A stretch of DNA of 17,288 bases, taken from NCBI GenBank assembly GCA_900548585.1, contig URLI01000042.1, positions 1 through 17,288 on the forward strand, read 5' to 3'. Under the pieces are notes generated by a model. The model searched no databases. It saw nothing but the letters and a program-made list of their open reading frames with translations, and was not told where the DNA came from. This DNA comes from an uncultured Prevotella sp. (GTDB taxonomy: Bacteria > Bacteroidota > Bacteroidia > Bacteroidales > Bacteroidaceae). Position 1 is the stretch's first letter. Each line of letters starts with the position of its first letter. Positions 15,522 to 17,288 of this stretch are shown piece after piece. A program made the position numbers and the translations under genes.

Positions 15522-15830
15522 GAAAAGATTGCGTGACTGTTGATTTATACCCTTTTTATTGACTTGTGTCAAATACGTGTGCGCACACAACACATAAAAA
15601 TGCATGTTTGGTCAAAAATATTACTATCCGGACATTAATATAAGGTAAGAGTCATTACCTGCGTTGACCATAAGAAGAAAAGCCAAGGCTTGTCAGCAGG
15701 CTTACAAGCGACATGGGCATGGCGGATAAGGATTTGCCGCAATTTCAAGGTTCTGCGGACAGCAATATCTCCGAACGTGTTAAAAAACGTAAAATAATCC
15801 GCAGGGCGAGAGATTATTACACTTTTGTGT
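15522..15830. other. Intergenic DNA between divergent promoters
   Basis: AT-rich DNA without a convincing gene. It contains a perfect 12-bp palindrome GTGTGCGCACAC (15577-15588) and a nested pair of inverted repeats, TGGTCAA/TTGACCA (15609-15615, 15664-15670) around AGGTAA/TTACCT (15643-15648, 15655-15660). A 46-codon plus-strand frame (15713-15853) and an overlapping 76-codon minus-strand frame are open, but neither has a promoter or a recognisable product. The palindrome could be a regulator site for the flanking promoters. Confidence 0.5.
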
Positions 15831-15862
15831 ATTGGAAAAATTTGGAGATATAAATATATTTG
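15831..15862 (+). promoter_or_regulatory. Promoter for the double-glycine peptide operon
   Basis: ATTG (15831-15834), 20 bases, then TATATTTG (15855-15862) matches the Bacteroidetes promoter. The start near 15869 gives a leader of about 90 nt, long for this window. The leader contains a purine-rich AAAAGGAG and an 8-codon frame (15921-15947) before the peptide ATG. Confidence 0.7.
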
Positions 15863-15959
15863 CAACAGAAATAATCAAGTCGACAAGATTATGAAGCAGG
15901 CCTGACTGTCAAAAGGAGCAATGCCGGAAGCTATAAGAAGGCAATAACAATAAAGTGAT

Positions 15960-16169
15960 ATGGAAAAATATTTTTTAGAAGTTCTCCACGAGGGAGATAT
16001 TATAAATGAAACATCCTTGGAAATGTTAAAAGGCGGTTTTGGAGTTTCTGGGAAGGGATGTAAAAGTCTCACTTCATGTGTTTGTTACAAAGGTGATATT
16101 TGCATTGGCAACAAAAAAATGCCAGATCAAACAAACACACCAACAGACTCCACAACGGTTAAACACTAA
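15960..16169 (+). CDS. Double-glycine leader peptide, putative bacteriocin or RiPP precursor
   Basis: A 69-aa peptide. Residues 1-26 form a charged, helical leader ending in LEMLKGG, the double-glycine motif cleaved by C39-type peptidase/ABC exporters. It resembles the GG-Bacteroidales natural-product precursors, whose leaders typically end in a LxxLKGG-like motif. The predicted 43-residue mature part starts FGVSGKG. It has four cysteines (34, 40, 42, 48) spaced C-x5-C-x-C-x5-C, with Ser and Thr between them, and a hydrophilic tail rich in Thr, Asp and Pro. The cysteines could form disulfides or thioether rings; the sequence does not decide. There is no Sec signal peptide. The promoter is 98 bp upstream and an outer-membrane barrel gene starts 30 bp downstream. 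No maturation enzyme or exporter lies in the window. The start at 15960 gives a leader of normal length. Confidence 0.7.
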   Translation: MEKYFLEVLHEGDIINETSLEMLKGGFGVSGKGCKSLTSCVCYKGDICIGNKKMPDQTNTPTDSTTVKH

Positions 16170-16199
16170 AATTATATCAGCCATATAATAATAAGGTGT

Positions 16200-17288
16200 A
16201 TGAATAAATTTACTTTATCACTATTGGTCGCTTTGGCATATACCGCTTGCTTGAAAGCCCAAAACGTAAATGGCATCGTAATGGACAACGACAGCGCCCG
16301 TATCAATTACGCCACAGTTTCATTGCTTAATGCAAATGATTCTTCATACATCACAGGGGTGATGACTGACGAAGGTGGGAACTTCTCATTTGACACATCT
16401 CCGGCGAACAAATTGGTAAGGATTTCTTACATTGGATATAAAACACTCATAATGCCGGCATCCAATAGTATCGTTGCCTTGTTGGAACATTCGGAGCAAA
16501 GTCTGAAAGAAGTTGTAATAACATCGGCCCGACCTACTTTCAAGATGAACAAGGGAGTTTTTGTATCAAACATTCAAGGGACCGTATTCAGTAAACTTGG
16601 CAAAGCAACCGATGTGCTTCAGCAAATGCCAATGATGAGCAGTGATGGCATTAGCGTGCTGGGCAAGGGCACACCACTTGTTTATATCAACAACAAACAG
16701 ATGCGTAGTTGGAACGAATTGGAACGTATTTCAAGCGACATGATTAAAGAGATAAGGATTGACATGAATCCCGGCGCCAAGTATAGCTCAAATGTGCGTG
16801 CCGTGCTCTTTATTACCACACTAAAACCCGTTGGCGAGGGGTTTGGCGGCACGCTGACAATGAAAGAAAGCGTATCGAGTTGTTGGAACACAGATGGATG
16901 GCTCGACCTTAACTACCGCAAGAAAGGGGTTGACGTGTTCGTCAGTTCATCATTCAACACTTTTAGCAACTCACATCACAAGCGCCGGGATGTTTATTGC
17001 TTTCAACACAAGGGCAGCAATGTAAATGCCGACTATGAAGGCGATGGATACAACTCGTCGAGGAGTGGTTTTATAAGTGTGGGGTTTAACAACCAACTTA
17101 GCGAGACCCAGTTCTTTGGAGGCACTTATACATTCTCAAGATTGTTCGCAGGCAAATCAAAACAAAAATATCAAAATCATTTATGGAAAGATGATGTCTT
17201 TTCAGAATTCGGGTCAGATGTTCATAACTTTTCGCAAAGGGGGTGTGTCAAAATTGGCACACCCTCTTTTAACATATCACAAAGCCCG
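16200..17288 (+). CDS. Outer-membrane beta-barrel receptor (TonB-dependent-like), 5' part, runs off the window
   Basis: The open frame begins with a signal peptide (MNKFTLSLLVALAYTACLKAQ) and continues 363 codons to the window end. A carboxypeptidase-regulatory-like domain follows (about 23-105: VNGIVMDNDSARINYATVSLL, GGNFSF, VRISYIGYKTL). Then come the LKEVVIT segment and a plug-like domain (about 120-205: TDVLQQMPMM, PLVYINNKQM, MIKEIRIDMNPGAKYSS). The first strands of an outer-membrane barrel begin at about 215 (GGTLTMKES, DLNYRKKGVDVFVSSSF). This matches the OMP beta-barrel family that is often found beside double-glycine peptides in Bacteroidetes; full proteins run roughly 700-800 aa. 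A 14-bp-stem hairpin lies in the frame at 17236-17269, and the sequence after about residue 345 no longer looks like the family, so the gene may be interrupted. Its codon use is more AT-rich than that of the genes left of 15,000. Confidence 0.8.
   Translation, partial: MNKFTLSLLVALAYTACLKAQNVNGIVMDNDSARINYATVSLLNANDSSYITGVMTDEGGNFSFDTSPANKLVRISYIGYKTLIMPASNSIVALLEHSEQSLKEVVITSARPTFKMNKGVFVSNIQGTVFSKLGKATDVLQQMPMMSSDGISVLGKGTPLVYINNKQMRSWNELERISSDMIKEIRIDMNPGAKYSSNVRAVLFITTLKPVGEGFGGTLTMKESVSSCWNTDGWLDLNYRKKGVDVFVSSSFNTFSNSHHKRRDVYCFQHKGSNVNADYEGDGYNSSRSGFISVGFNNQLSETQFFGGTYTFSRLFAGKSKQKYQNHLWKDDVFSEFGSDVHNFSQRGCVKIGTPSFNISQSP
17236..17269. terminator. Symmetric hairpin inside the receptor frame; terminator or insertion-element end
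   Basis: AAAGGGGGTGTGTC (17236-17249) pairs with GGCACACCCTCTTT (17256-17269) over 14 positions (two G-U), with a 6-nt loop AAAATT. The stem is followed by TAAC on the plus strand. Such a structure is normally found after genes or at the end of an insertion sequence, not within a coding frame. Confidence 0.6.

Noticed and set aside
15713..15853. Plus-strand 46-codon frame (starts MGMADKDLPQ)
   Set aside because: No promoter or ribosome site was found; kept only as a possible gene remnant.
15635..15865. Minus-strand 76-codon frame upstream of the peptide gene
   Set aside because: No promoter, no recognisable product, and it covers the plus-strand promoter of the peptide operon.

Overview
The window looks like a chromosomal segment from a member of the Bacteroidales, most likely Prevotella or a close relative. 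Three things point there. Most genes with a readable upstream region carry the Bacteroidetes-type promoter (TTTG, about 19-21 bases, TAnnTTTG) rather than a sigma70 -35/-10. The gene content is typical of the group: a type IX secretion gene (porQ) next to cmk, a DUF3316-like protein, a Bacteroidetes ParC, and S41 and FKBP lipoproteins. Shine-Dalgarno sequences are mostly weak or absent.

Layout. Bases 1-300 hold a tRNA-Leu(UAG) on the minus strand with its own promoter and hairpin terminator. From 5694 down to 295 runs a minus-strand block: parC, a DUF3316-like exported protein (overlapping parC by 11 bp), an S41 peptidase lipoprotein (4-bp gap), and an iron/cobalamin-type ABC ATPase (25-bp gap). 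Its promoter is back-to-back with that of glyQS (5834, plus strand), which is followed by a FKBP-type prolyl isomerase lipoprotein. That pair converges, with a 3-bp gap, on a second minus-strand run (11353 to 8006): a TonB-like energy transducer, a short-chain polyprenyl synthase, an unrecognised 232-aa protein and a TatD-family hydrolase. Then come porQ (plus), a 22-bp tandem repeat with an inverted copy, cmk (plus), and a MATE efflux pump (minus) whose stop lies 4 bp from the cmk stop.

From about 15,240 to the right end the DNA becomes AT-richer and looks like an accessory region. A 930-bp stretch without a convincing gene contains a strong minus-strand promoter. It drives a putative 280-nt untranslated RNA that ends in a hairpin with a U-tract. 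A plus-strand promoter follows, then a 69-aa peptide with a double-glycine leader and a four-cysteine core. The peptide is followed closely by the start of an outer-membrane beta-barrel receptor gene that runs off the window. This peptide/receptor pair is the best candidate for an undescribed system: a secreted, possibly modified peptide with a dedicated outer-membrane partner. A strong symmetric hairpin lies inside the receptor frame 20 bp before the window end, so the receptor may be interrupted there, for example by an insertion sequence.

The rest is mostly housekeeping: translation (glyQS, tRNA-Leu), chromosome decatenation (parC), nucleotide metabolism (cmk), isoprenoids, and envelope functions. 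No rRNA, CRISPR array, integrase or complete insertion sequence was seen. All functional calls rest on reading motifs by eye; no database search was run.
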